A stretch of DNA of 64,000 nt from Zhengella sp020637775 (GTDB lineage: Bacteria; Pseudomonadota; Alphaproteobacteria; Rhizobiales; Rhizobiaceae), in NCBI RefSeq assembly GCF_041397485.1, contig NZ_JAWKWO010000002.1:124001-188000 (forward strand), in the 5' to 3' direction. Shown piece after piece: positions 32,281 through 40,113 of this stretch. The notes beneath the pieces are model-generated. The model did not search any database. It had not been told where the DNA came from and saw only the letters and a program-made list of their open reading frames with translations. A program made the translations under genes and the position numbers. The number at the start of each line of letters is the position of its first letter. Within the stretch, counting starts at the first letter, position 1.

Positions 32281-32772
32281 TCAATCGTTTCGGGCCTTTC
32301 CCGCGCGGTGCCAGGAAAGCGCCTCTTCGATGAGAACCAGCCCGGCGCCCAGCGTGATCCACACATCGGCCAGGTTGAATACCGCAAAGGACCATGCCGG
32401 CGTGTGAAACAGGAAATAGTCGACCACATAGCCGAGCAGGACACGGTCGATCAGGTTTCCTGCCGCGCCGGCGATGATGAGCGTGAAACCCAGATGCGCC
32501 AGCCGCTGCTCCGGTCCCGATATCCAGGCAAGCCAGAGCACGAAGGCCGAGATCACGAGCGACAGCGCAATCAGCCCGCCCGGGCCGAAATCGGCCAGCA
32601 GGGAAAAGGCGATGCCGGTATTATGCGTGCGGAACAGCGCGAAGAAGGGCATCAGGTCGATCTGTTCGTGATAGCCCATGCCGGTCTCGACCATGTGCTT
32701 GATCCACTGGTCGAGGGCGATCAGGCCTGCCGCCAGCAAGCCATGGACCAGGAAAGTGCGCGACAGCCTCAT
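32281..32772 (-). CDS. lspA: Lipoprotein signal peptidase LspA (signal peptidase II)
   Basis: 163 residues with four membrane segments. It has the conserved NTGIAFSLL block, GAAGNLIDRVLLGYVVDYF with the first catalytic aspartate, and FNLADVWI with the second. It cleaves the signal peptide of prolipoproteins just before the lipidated cysteine, in the inner membrane. The L,D-transpeptidase at 13204 is a likely client. Its ATG overlaps the stop of the upstream RNA methyltransferase by 4 bp, so translation is coupled. Confidence 0.96.
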   Translation of the reverse strand: MRLSRTFLVHGLLAAGLIALDQWIKHMVETGMGYHEQIDLMPFFALFRTHNTGIAFSLLADFGPGGLIALSLVISAFVLWLAWISGPEQRLAHLGFTLIIAGAAGNLIDRVLLGYVVDYFLFHTPAWSFAVFNLADVWITLGAGLVLIEEALSWHRAGKARND

Positions 32773-33620
32773 GCGCGCGGCTCCAGCGACAGCGCATCCC
32801 GGCGAATTTCATAGAGCATGATGCCCGTGGCCACGGCAAGATTGAGCGAATCGGCGCGGCCCGTCTGCGGAATGCGCAAGAGCGTGTCGCAGCTTTCCGC
32901 GATCTCCTCCGGCAGCCCCTGGCTCTCGTTGCCCATCACCAGCAGGACCGGCCCGTCCCGCAAATCGGCCGTGCGGTAATCGACGGAACCCTTCAGATGG
33001 GTCCCGGCCACGATGCCCGGCCAGCCCGCCCGCCACGCCAGGAACTGTTCGCGGCTGGCCCGCACCACGGCGACGGCAAAGATCGAGCCCATCGTTGCGC
33101 GCACGGTCTCCGGCGAGAACGGATCGGTCGTTTCGCCGACGAGGATCACACCCCTGGCGCCAGCCGCATCGGCGGTGCGCAGGATGGTGCCCAGATTGCC
33201 CGGATCGCGGACACGGTCCAGCGCGATCCAGACGTCCCCGGCCGAGGGACGGATATCGGCAAGGCGGGCATAATGCTGTTCGAAAACGCCGGCCACCATC
33301 TGCGGATTGTCCTTGCGGCTTATGGCCGCCAGCACCTTGTCGCTGACTTCCAGGACATCGCCGCCCGCGGCGATGGTGCGTGCGGCCAGCGCCTGTATGT
33401 CGCCGCGCGCCTTCACCGCTTTGGAGAAGACAAGCGTGCGGATGCGCCAGCCCAGATCCAGCGCATCGATCACAAGCTTCTGGCCTTCGGCAAGGAAACT
33501 CCCGGTCTGGTCCCGGTACTTTTTCAGCGCCAGCGCCTTGATGTCCTTGACGAGTGGATTGGAGACGCTGGTGATGTCCTTGACGCGGCCAGGCGCCGCC
33601 ACATCCGTTTGCCGGCTCAT
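32769..33620 (-). CDS. TrmH/SpoU-family RNA 2'-O-methyltransferase
   Basis: 283 residues: an N-terminal RNA-binding domain (~15-110) and a SPOUT methyltransferase domain (~125-280). The latter has motif 1 RDPGNLGTILRTADAAG, motif 2 LLVMGNESQGLP and motif 3 IPQTGRADSLNLAVATGI. It methylates a ribose 2'-OH in tRNA or rRNA with S-adenosylmethionine; the target nucleotide cannot be told from sequence. It overlaps the next methyltransferase gene by 4 bp and lspA by 4 bp, so the three form one tightly coupled unit. Confidence 0.92.
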   Translation of the reverse strand: MSRQTDVAAPGRVKDITSVSNPLVKDIKALALKKYRDQTGSFLAEGQKLVIDALDLGWRIRTLVFSKAVKARGDIQALAARTIAAGGDVLEVSDKVLAAISRKDNPQMVAGVFEQHYARLADIRPSAGDVWIALDRVRDPGNLGTILRTADAAGARGVILVGETTDPFSPETVRATMGSIFAVAVVRASREQFLAWRAGWPGIVAGTHLKGSVDYRTADLRDGPVLLVMGNESQGLPEEIAESCDTLLRIPQTGRADSLNLAVATGIMLYEIRRDALSLEPRA

Positions 33621-34732
33621 GACGCGATCCACCGGCTGAACAGCGATGTCGAGAGCGCCCGCCCGGCCGAGGCTTCGCGGATGACGAGTTCGCCCGATTC
33701 GACACATCCCCCCATGCCGGCGAAGGTATCGCGCATCAGCGCGTGGATGGCGAAGAAGGACGCGCGGATCGAATAGGCGGTCAGCACCACCGCAAGCGGC
33801 TTCGGTGTCAGGATCTGCCGGCAGAGATCGGCCATGACAGGCAGGTTGTCAAACAATTGCCAGACCTCGCCCTTGGGTCCGCGCCCATAGGCTGGCGGAT
33901 CGAGCAGGATGATGTCATGCCCGTTTCCGCGCCGCGCCTCGCGCTCCACGAATTTCATCGCATCCTCGCAGATCCAGCGAATGGGCCTGTCGCCAAGCCG
34001 TGCCATTTCCTGGTTCTCGCGCGCCCAGCCTATGGCCTTTTTGGAGGCGTCGACATGGGTCACCTCGGCGCCCGCGCGCGCGGCCACCAGCGATGCAAGC
34101 CCCGTATAGCCGAACAGGTTGAGCACCTTTACTGGCCGGCCCGCCTTGCGGATCAGGTCTTCCATGTGTTGCCAATGCGTTGCCTGTTCGGGAAAGACGC
34201 CGACATGGCGGAACGATGTGAAACGCCCGAGATAGTCGATCCCGTCATGCTTCATCGGCCAGGTTTCGCCGAGCGCCGCCCGCGGGAAGCGCCAGCGGCC
34301 CATTCCTTCCTCGTCGGTATCGCCGGTGAACACGGCATCGGCCTTGTTCCATTCGCCGGACGGCAAGGCAGGCCGCCAGATCGCCTGGCCTTCGGGACGG
34401 TCGATCAGGTAGGGGCCATAGCGCTCCAGCTTGCGGCCGTCGCCGCTGTCGATCAGCGCGTAATCCACCCCCGGCGGCACTTCCAGGATCAAGGGCAGGC
34501 GCTGGTCCGGCAACGGGCCGCCGCGCCGCTCCACGCGGACAGGTGCGGCGGGCTGGCGGGTATCGTGCTTTTCCGGTGCAGCCGTCGCCGCTTTGACGCC
34601 CTGGCGAACGGACCTGCCCGCCGCCGCGCGTGGCTTGCCGGATGCCGGACCGGCCTTGCCTGCCGCATCGGTGCGTTTCGGGCGGCTTGCCTGTTTCGCT
34701 TTGGCGCGTGCCGGTTTGCCCTTGTCTTTCAA
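33617..34732 (-). CDS. Class I SAM-dependent RNA methyltransferase (RlmI/RlmK-like)
   Basis: About 371 residues. A basic, Ala/Lys-rich N-terminal tail (~70 residues) precedes the Rossmann methyltransferase domain with motif I VLNLFGYTGLASLVAARAGAEVTHVDAS and motif IV DIILLDPPAYGRGPKGE. The DPPAYG motif is typical of base methyltransferases acting on 23S rRNA cytosine or guanine. The start is uncertain: TTG 34732 has a GAGG site 7 bp upstream and gives LKDKGKPARAK, and GTG 34774 with an AGGA site is the main alternative. The conserved part begins near the PLILEVPPGVDYALIDSG stretch. Confidence 0.85.
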   Translation of the reverse strand: MKDKGKPARAKAKQASRPKRTDAAGKAGPASGKPRAAAGRSVRQGVKAATAAPEKHDTRQPAAPVRVERRGGPLPDQRLPLILEVPPGVDYALIDSGDGRKLERYGPYLIDRPEGQAIWRPALPSGEWNKADAVFTGDTDEEGMGRWRFPRAALGETWPMKHDGIDYLGRFTSFRHVGVFPEQATHWQHMEDLIRKAGRPVKVLNLFGYTGLASLVAARAGAEVTHVDASKKAIGWARENQEMARLGDRPIRWICEDAMKFVEREARRGNGHDIILLDPPAYGRGPKGEVWQLFDNLPVMADLCRQILTPKPLAVVLTAYSIRASFFAIHALMRDTFAGMGGCVESGELVIREASAGRALSTSLFSRWIAS

Positions 34733-34867
34733 CGCCTCGCCTCGTCGCTGGGATGGTATTGCCGCTTCTGCCACAGGGCTGCCATCCTGTCCATTGCACC
34801 GGCTTGACCCCGGCCCTGCCGCGCGGCACCTTGCAACGGACCAAACGGACAGGAAGGACCGCCCGCC

Positions 34868-34963
34868 ATGCCGCAGCCCTATCGGGAGAACGCCGCCGCT
34901 GTCACCTTCTGGAGCCTGATGGTCTGCCTGGCCCTTGCCATCGTCGTCTACGTGATCGGCTGA
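34868..34963 (+). CDS. Small single-span membrane protein, 31 aa
   Basis: ATG 34868 to TGA 34961-34963 encodes 31 residues. There is a short polar start (MPQPYRENAAAV) and then one hydrophobic stretch (FWSLMVCLALAIVVYVIG) long enough to cross the membrane once. A GGACAGGAAGGAC purine site lies upstream. It sits alone between the divergent RNA methyltransferase gene and the convergent OCD gene. Small one-span proteins of this form often modulate larger membrane complexes, but no function can be assigned. It could be chance, though start site, ribosome site and hydrophobic pattern agree. Confidence 0.5.
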   Translation: MPQPYRENAAAVTFWSLMVCLALAIVVYVIG

Positions 34964-34976
34964 GACGGGACGGACT

Positions 34977-35945
34977 TCACTCCGCCGGCAGCGATTCCCA
35001 AACGGCAATGCCGGCGGCCAGATCTTCCAGCGCCGCCCCGACCGATTTGAACACGGTTACGCGCGTGTCGTCCGCCCGCCCGGCATGCTGTCCGCGCGTC
35101 AGGTCGAAGACGTCGCCGGCCACACGGTCCTCGCTGAGCGCACCCGACGCCAGGGCCTGCACGATGTCGCCGCCTTCCTTCAGCGCGCCGCCGCGGGTAT
35201 CCACGAACACCGCGCCGCGCCGCATCAGGTCATCGTCGCTTTCGCGCATGGCCGGCGTGAAGGCGCCGACAAGATCGACATGCGTGCCCTCTTTCACAAG
35301 CGCGCCCTTGACCAGCGGCACGGTGGAAAGCGTGCAGCAGGAGATGATGTCGGCGTCTTGCTGCGCCCGGTCCAGATCGCCGGTGAAACCGGCATCGTAG
35401 CCGGCCGCGCATAGGCGCTGCGCAAGTGCCTCGCCATTGGCGGCGGACCGGTTCCAGACGGTGACGCGGCGGATGGGCCGCTGGCTGGCATGGGCGTCGA
35501 CGAGTTCACCGGCCAGCGTGCCTGCCCCGCAGATGAGCAGGTGGCTTGCATCCTTGCGCGCAAGGTACGAGGCCGCCAGCGCCGAGGCGGCGGCCGTGCG
35601 CCGTGCCGTCAGCCGCTGCCCGTCGATGATGGCGAGCGGCGCGCCGGTCTGGCCGTCCAGCAGCAGGTATTGGCCCATCACCGCCGGCAGGTTGCGGCTG
35701 TTGTTCTCCGGGCTGACGGTGACGATCTTGATGCCGATATAGCCGCCGGCCGAGGTTCCGGCACGGTTGAAATCTGTCCAGGCCGGCATGAGCAGCAAAA
35801 CCGAATCGGCCTCGTCGGGCCGCTCGATCGTGTGGTGGTGACGCACCGGCTGCACCATGCCGTCGCGAAACGCCGTGCGCAGGGCCTCGACGAGGCGCGG
35901 ATAGGGTAGTGCGGAATCGACCGCCTCGGGACCGATGACTTTCAT
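34977..35945 (-). CDS. Ornithine cyclodeaminase / mu-crystallin family protein
   Basis: 322 residues of the OCD fold. It has the N-terminal substrate domain with GGYIGIKIVTVSPENNSRNLPAVMGQYLLLD and a Rossmann domain with LLICGAGTLAGELVDAH near residue 133. Members include ornithine cyclodeaminase, pyrroline-2-carboxylate or ketimine reductases, and alanine dehydrogenases, all NAD(P)-dependent. The exact reaction cannot be read here. The nucleotide loop GAGTLAG differs slightly from the common GxGxQA. The next gene upstream on this strand (LapA-like) is 10 bp away, so it may be read from the same message. Confidence 0.88.
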   Translation of the reverse strand: MKVIGPEAVDSALPYPRLVEALRTAFRDGMVQPVRHHHTIERPDEADSVLLLMPAWTDFNRAGTSAGGYIGIKIVTVSPENNSRNLPAVMGQYLLLDGQTGAPLAIIDGQRLTARRTAAASALAASYLARKDASHLLICGAGTLAGELVDAHASQRPIRRVTVWNRSAANGEALAQRLCAAGYDAGFTGDLDRAQQDADIISCCTLSTVPLVKGALVKEGTHVDLVGAFTPAMRESDDDLMRRGAVFVDTRGGALKEGGDIVQALASGALSEDRVAGDVFDLTRGQHAGRADDTRVTVFKSVGAALEDLAAGIAVWESLPAE

Positions 35946-35955
35946 GCCGGTGCCT

Positions 35956-36279
35956 CTACTGACGTGGCGCGGCGAGTGCGGTGGAGGATGCCCTGCCCGT
36001 TTCGGCGGCGCGCAACTCCTTGACCTCCCGGCCGCGCCGGCGCGCCTGCTTGCGGTAGCGCCCCTGCTTCCACCACGTTGCCAGCGAACCCAGCACCATG
36101 CCGGCGGCCAGTGCGATGAAGAGATAGACGAACAGCGGCCAGCGCACCGTCAGCAGCGGATTTCCGGGATTGAACGGATCGAGTGTGAACGGCACCGCCC
36201 CGCGATTGGCGACCGCCAGCGCGATCAGCGCCACGGCGATCGGAACCAGGACGAGAACGGTGACAAGGCGATTGAGCAT
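35956..36279 (-). CDS. LapA-domain inner-membrane protein
   Basis: 107 residues: two membrane segments (~5-25 and ~48-70) separated by a short loop (FTLDPFNPGNPLLTVRWPLFVYLF), then a basic tail (KQGRYRKQARRRGREVKEL). This is the lipopolysaccharide assembly protein A (LapA, DUF1049) layout. In E. coli LapA works with LapB to control LpxC level and LPS synthesis. Here no lapB is adjacent and the assignment is by domain shape only. The ATG at 36279 is preferred to an upstream in-frame start because the first membrane segment begins just after it. ihfB lies 60 bp upstream on the same strand. Confidence 0.78.
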   Translation of the reverse strand: MLNRLVTVLVLVPIAVALIALAVANRGAVPFTLDPFNPGNPLLTVRWPLFVYLFIALAAGMVLGSLATWWKQGRYRKQARRRGREVKELRAAETGRASSTALAAPRQ

Positions 36280-36339
36280 GACGGTCTGGCTTCCTGAATC
36301 TTCACCCGGACGGCAGCGTTGACGCCCGGTCCTGGGCAT

Positions 36340-36621
36340 TTAGTCCGAGTTCAGGCGCTCGCGCAACTCCTTGCCGGTCTTGAAGAACGGCACCCACTTT
36401 TCCTCGACATGAACCGTGTCGCCGGTGCGCGGGTTGCGCCCCGCGCGTGCCGGGCGGTTCTTGACCGAGAAGGCGCCGAAGCCGCGCAGTTCGACGCGAT
36501 TGCCCTTCGAAAGCGCTTCGGTGATCTCGTCGAAAATGGCATTGACAATGTTCTCGACATCGCGCTGGAACAGATGCGGATTCCGGTTGGCGATGATCTG
36601 AACAAGTTCGGATTTGATCAT
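36340..36621 (-). CDS. ihfB: Integration host factor beta subunit
   Basis: 93 residues of the HU/IHF fold with IHF-beta features: the start MIKSELVQIIANRNPHLFQRDVE and the DNA-binding arm GFGAFSVKNRPARAGRNPRTGD containing the proline that intercalates. IHF bends DNA and is a usual helper of sigma-54 promoters; rpoN lies 3.5 kb away. The typical Hyphomicrobiales order sppA-ihfB-lapA is kept here. The partner subunit IhfA is not in the window. Confidence 0.96.
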   Translation of the reverse strand: MIKSELVQIIANRNPHLFQRDVENIVNAIFDEITEALSKGNRVELRGFGAFSVKNRPARAGRNPRTGDTVHVEEKWVPFFKTGKELRERLNSD

Positions 36622-36675
36622 TTCGTGTCCCTCTTGCGCCCCTGCCGCAGGTGGTGCGCACGCACCGTGGAAATA

Positions 36676-37644
36676 TCAATTTTCCTGAATTGAGCCAACA
36701 GGTTGCCAGAGCGAAAGCAGGCCGTCAAGGAACAGGCCTTCGCCTGCCAGCGACCGCAGCGCCGCGAGGTCGCCCCCCTCCAGGCCGAGAAGATGCGCCG
36801 CCAGTGCCAGCGGCACGCCGCCAAGCGTGGGATTGGCCGGCTTTTTCCACTCGATCACCTTGAGTTCGCTGTCCACGCCCTTCGAATGGAGCCAGGCCCT
36901 GGCCTCGTCCATTCCGCCCAGTTCGTCCACCAGTTTGCGCTCCAGTGCCTGCCGCCCGGTGAAGACCGATCCGTCGGCAAGCCGGCGTACCTCCGCCTCC
37001 GAAAGGGGCCGCCGCTCGGTGACGAGACCGATGAACCATTCATAGCTGTCCATGATCATCGCCGCCATCATCGCCCGTTCATCGGCGGTGGTCTCGTTGA
37101 AGGGGGAGGGCTCTGCCTTCAAGGGCGCCGACTTGATGGTGTCCACGTCGACGCCGATATTGCCGAGCAGCTTCGACACGTTGGGAATCTGCGCGATGAC
37201 GCCGATCGAGCCAACGATGGAGGACTGGCGGGCGACGATGTGGTCGGCGCCGCTGGCGATCATGTAGCCGGCCGAGGCGGCCAGCGTGCCGACCTGCGCC
37301 GTCACGGGCTTCTCCTGCGCCAGCTTGCGCACCGCCTCGAAAATGGCCTCGCCGCCGGCCGTGGTGCCGCCGGGCGAATCGATGGTCAGGACCACGCCCT
37401 TCACATGGGCCGATTTCGCCGCTTCCCCGATCCGTCCGATCAGTTCATCATCCTCGGTGATCGTGCCCTCGATGCGGATCTGCGCGATATGGTCGCGGGT
37501 CTTGCCGCCTATCCCGCCGCCCATGCCCGCCGCCGCCACCGCGAGAATGGCGATGGCCGCCACGATGAATGCGGTCGCGCGCCAGAAGGTGACCCTGCGC
37601 CTCAGCCTGCGCCTGTCAATGATCGTGTCCGCGTCCTGCGTCAT
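36676..37644 (-). CDS. sppA: Signal peptide peptidase SppA (short form)
   Basis: 322 residues: a cytoplasmic start, one membrane segment (~22-42) and a single S49 peptidase domain, so this is the short SppA type. The catalytic serine is S124 in TLAASAGYMIASGAD and the catalytic lysine is K176 in KSAPLKAEPSPF. It degrades leftover signal peptides in the inner membrane. The ATG at 37644 is chosen since the hydrophobic anchor follows at normal distance. It is divergent from lptC and upstream of ihfB (54 bp). Confidence 0.94.
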   Translation of the reverse strand: MTQDADTIIDRRRLRRRVTFWRATAFIVAAIAILAVAAAGMGGGIGGKTRDHIAQIRIEGTITEDDELIGRIGEAAKSAHVKGVVLTIDSPGGTTAGGEAIFEAVRKLAQEKPVTAQVGTLAASAGYMIASGADHIVARQSSIVGSIGVIAQIPNVSKLLGNIGVDVDTIKSAPLKAEPSPFNETTADERAMMAAMIMDSYEWFIGLVTERRPLSEAEVRRLADGSVFTGRQALERKLVDELGGMDEARAWLHSKGVDSELKVIEWKKPANPTLGGVPLALAAHLLGLEGGDLAALRSLAGEGLFLDGLLSLWQPVGSIQEN

Positions 37645-37748
37645 GGTAGCCGCTCCCTCGCAACGCCAGAAGACAGCAGTGGTAGCGCGATTGGCCGCCC
37701 TTGACCATAGCGCCGGGCGCCCCCGTCCTTCACCGAAAAATAACCACA

Positions 37749-38543
37749 ATGGCTTGCAATGGGTTCGGCATTGGGTCAATCGGAGGCTGCAAGGGCCTCC
37801 ATGCCGGTCAAGGGAGAAAACCGCTGTCAACGGCCGCTGTCACAGCATCGGGCGCGCATCCCGGCCTTCAGACGGGCCCGGCCGGGCCGGCCCGTGGAGG
37901 CACGCCGGAAGCCGCGTTCCTGGCGGCCCGGCGCCATACCCGCCGCGTGCGTTTTCTCAAGCGGCTCCTGCCCGCGCTCGCCGTTTCCATCACCCTGGTC
38001 TTCGCCGCCTGGTCGTGGTTCGTCACGCCGGGCAAGGTTTCCATCGATGTCGCCTCCAGCGGCTTCGTGGACGGCAAGCTGATCATGGCCTCACCGAAGC
38101 TCGACGGCTATACCAGGGATAACCTGCCCTATTCGATGACGGCCAGCCGCGCCATTCAGGAACCCGGCAACATGGACCGTTTCGAACTGGAGGATATCGT
38201 CGCCAGCCTGCCATTGACGCGGGATCAGCTCGCCGACGTTTCCGCCAGGACCGGCTTCTATGACAACACCACGCGGCAACTGAACATCGACAGCCCGATC
38301 ACCATCGTCACGTCCGATGGCCTGCGCGCGTCCCTGACCGATGCCGTCATCGATGTCGGGACCGGCAGCCTCGAGACGCAGGAACCCGTCGACATAAGGC
38401 TTGACGGCTCGAGCATTACCGCCGATTCCCTGCAGGTGAAGGAGAATGGCAAGGCGCTTGTCTTCGAACGCAATGTGCGGATGACGCTGGACCCGGCGCA
38501 ACTGCGCGAACGCCGCGCGGCGGACGCGGCCAGGAAGGAATGA
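37749..38543 (+). CDS. lptC: LPS export protein LptC
   Basis: LptC bridges the LptBFG transporter and periplasmic LptA in lipopolysaccharide export. The protein has one membrane segment (LLPALAVSITLVFAAWSWF) followed by a periplasmic beta-jellyroll domain with the LptC pattern (KVSIDVASSGFVDGKLIMASPKLDGYT). The start is uncertain. ATG 37749 is the only in-frame ATG but has no clear ribosome site. A CTG at 37824 has an excellent AAGGGAGA site 6 bp upstream and gives about 239 residues. GTG 37947 would remove the conserved cytoplasmic RRHTRRVRFLKR part. Confidence in function is high, in start low. Confidence 0.9.
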   Translation: MACNGFGIGSIGGCKGLHAGQGRKPLSTAAVTASGAHPGLQTGPAGPARGGTPEAAFLAARRHTRRVRFLKRLLPALAVSITLVFAAWSWFVTPGKVSIDVASSGFVDGKLIMASPKLDGYTRDNLPYSMTASRAIQEPGNMDRFELEDIVASLPLTRDQLADVSARTGFYDNTTRQLNIDSPITIVTSDGLRASLTDAVIDVGTGSLETQEPVDIRLDGSSITADSLQVKENGKALVFERNVRMTLDPAQLRERRAADAARKE

Positions 38544-38547
38544 CGGC

Positions 38548-39093
38548 ATGAAAATCCTGCCCGGTATGGCTGCGGTTCTGGCAGCCCTTGTCCTCATCGC
38601 GGCACCGGCGGCAGCCCAGGACCGGGCCACCGGCCTGAAACTGGACTCCGACAAGCCGATCCAGATCGAGAGCAACAAGCTGGAGGTCCGAGAGGCTGAG
38701 AACGTGGCCATTTTCACGGGCAATGTGGCCGTTCAGCAGGACAAGACCGTGCTCAAGGCCGGTCGCATGAGGGTCTATTACAAGAAGGATGGCGGCTCGG
38801 CGACCACCGGTTCAGCCGATATCGACCGTCTTGAGGTGGACGGCACGGTCTATGTCCGCTCCGAGACCCAGGAGGTAACCGCGGACAAGGGCGTCTACGA
38901 CATGGGCAGGGAAATGCTGGTGCTCTCCGGCGACAAGGTTGTGCTCACCGAGGGGGCGAATGTCATTGTCGGCTGCAAGCTGACGGTCAATACCCGGTCC
39001 GGGCTGGCGCAACTGGAGCCCTGCAGCAGCACGGGCGGGCGCGTCAAGATGCTGCTGACGCCCGGCGAATCCCGGGCCGGCCGCGGCAACTGA
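38548..39093 (+). CDS. lptA: LPS transport periplasmic protein LptA
   Basis: 181 residues with a signal peptide ending PAAAQD (~residue 24) and one OstA/LptA domain (~32-150) that contains the repeated beta pattern (QIESNKLEVREAENVAIFTGNVAVQQDKTVLKAGRMRVYY). It forms the periplasmic bridge that carries LPS to the outer membrane. It begins 4 bp after the lptC stop and is followed 37 bp later by lptB. Two cysteines (in VGCKL and EPCSS) near the C-terminus might form a disulfide. Confidence 0.94.
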   Translation: MKILPGMAAVLAALVLIAAPAAAQDRATGLKLDSDKPIQIESNKLEVREAENVAIFTGNVAVQQDKTVLKAGRMRVYYKKDGGSATTGSADIDRLEVDGTVYVRSETQEVTADKGVYDMGREMLVLSGDKVVLTEGANVIVGCKLTVNTRSGLAQLEPCSSTGGRVKMLLTPGESRAGRGN

Positions 39094-39130
39094 CGGCGAC
39101 GGTCGAAACGGGGCAGGACGGAAAACGCGC

Positions 39131-39943
39131 GTGAGCCTTATTCAGCGGTTGAGACCAGGCATGGCGGCTTCCCGGGAAGCCGGCGCGGCGCGTATTCCCG
39201 AACCGCCGGACGAGCGCTACAAGGGTACGCTGATCGCCCGCGGCCTGACCAAGAGCTACAAGGGCCGCCAGGTTGTCGCCGGTGTCTCGCTTGGTGTGCG
39301 TGCCGGCGAGGCCGTGGGCCTGCTCGGCCCCAATGGCGCGGGCAAGACCACCTGTTTCTACATGGTCACCGGCCTTGTGGCCGCCGACAGGGGCACCATC
39401 GAGATCGATGGGCATGACGTGACGCATTTGCCCATGTACCGGCGCGCGCGCCTCGGTATCGGCTATTTGCCCCAGGAAGCCTCCATCTTTCGCGGCCTGT
39501 CCGTCGAGGACAACATTCGCGCCGTCCTCGAGGTTGTCGAGCCGGACCGCAAGGAACGCAGCAGGCAGCTCGATCAGTTGCTTGAGGAGTTTCACATCGC
39601 GCATTTGCGCAAGTCGCCCTCCATTGCGCTCTCGGGCGGCGAGCGCCGGCGCCTCGAAATCGCGCGGGCACTTGCCAGCCGGCCGAATTTCATGCTGCTG
39701 GACGAACCCTTCGCCGGCGTCGATCCGATTGCCGTGGCCGATATCCAGCAACTCGTCCGGCACCTGACAGCCCGCGGTATCGGCGTGCTGATCACCGACC
39801 ACAATGTGCGCGAGACGCTGGGCCTCATCGACCGTGCCTACATCATCCACGCCGGCCAGGTACTCACCCACGGACGCCCCGGCGATATCGTCGCCAACCC
39901 CGATGTCCGCCGGCTTTATCTGGGCGAAAGCTTCACCCTCTGA
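39131..39943 (+). CDS. lptB: LPS export ABC transporter ATPase LptB
   Basis: 270 residues starting at GTG. An N-terminal extension of ~35 residues precedes the ABC domain with Walker A GPNGAGKTT, the LptB-type Q-loop LPQEASIFRGLSVEDNIRA, signature LSGGERRRLEIARAL, Walker B LLDEPFAGVDP and switch histidine in TDHNVRETL. It powers extraction of LPS from the inner membrane with LptFG, which are not in the window. rpoN follows after 170 bp with its own promoter candidate. Confidence 0.96.
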   Translation: MSLIQRLRPGMAASREAGAARIPEPPDERYKGTLIARGLTKSYKGRQVVAGVSLGVRAGEAVGLLGPNGAGKTTCFYMVTGLVAADRGTIEIDGHDVTHLPMYRRARLGIGYLPQEASIFRGLSVEDNIRAVLEVVEPDRKERSRQLDQLLEEFHIAHLRKSPSIALSGGERRRLEIARALASRPNFMLLDEPFAGVDPIAVADIQQLVRHLTARGIGVLITDHNVRETLGLIDRAYIIHAGQVLTHGRPGDIVANPDVRRLYLGESFTL

Positions 39944-40011
39944 TAACCATCCTGCCAAACGGCTGCGGCCTTGTGCCCCGTGCCGCGTTTTCCGATACCA
40001 AATGGTAGTGC

Positions 40012-40044
40012 TTGACAAGCAAGGTTCAGGCCAAGTTTTATAAC
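40012..40044 (+). promoter_or_regulatory. Candidate sigma-70 promoter for rpoN
   Basis: TTGACA (40012-40017) preceded by C, as in the alphaproteobacterial CTTGAC consensus, is followed after 18-19 bp by an AT-rich TTTTATAAC (40036-40044). It lies about 70 bp upstream of the rpoN ATG in an otherwise GC-rich gap. The spacing to the best -10 hexamer is slightly long. Confidence 0.45.
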
Positions 40045-40113
40045 AGGCTGTTGTGCGCTGCGGCAGGGGCCGTGGTGAGCGCATGGGGGCTTCGGCCGGG
40101 GCAAGGGAATTCG

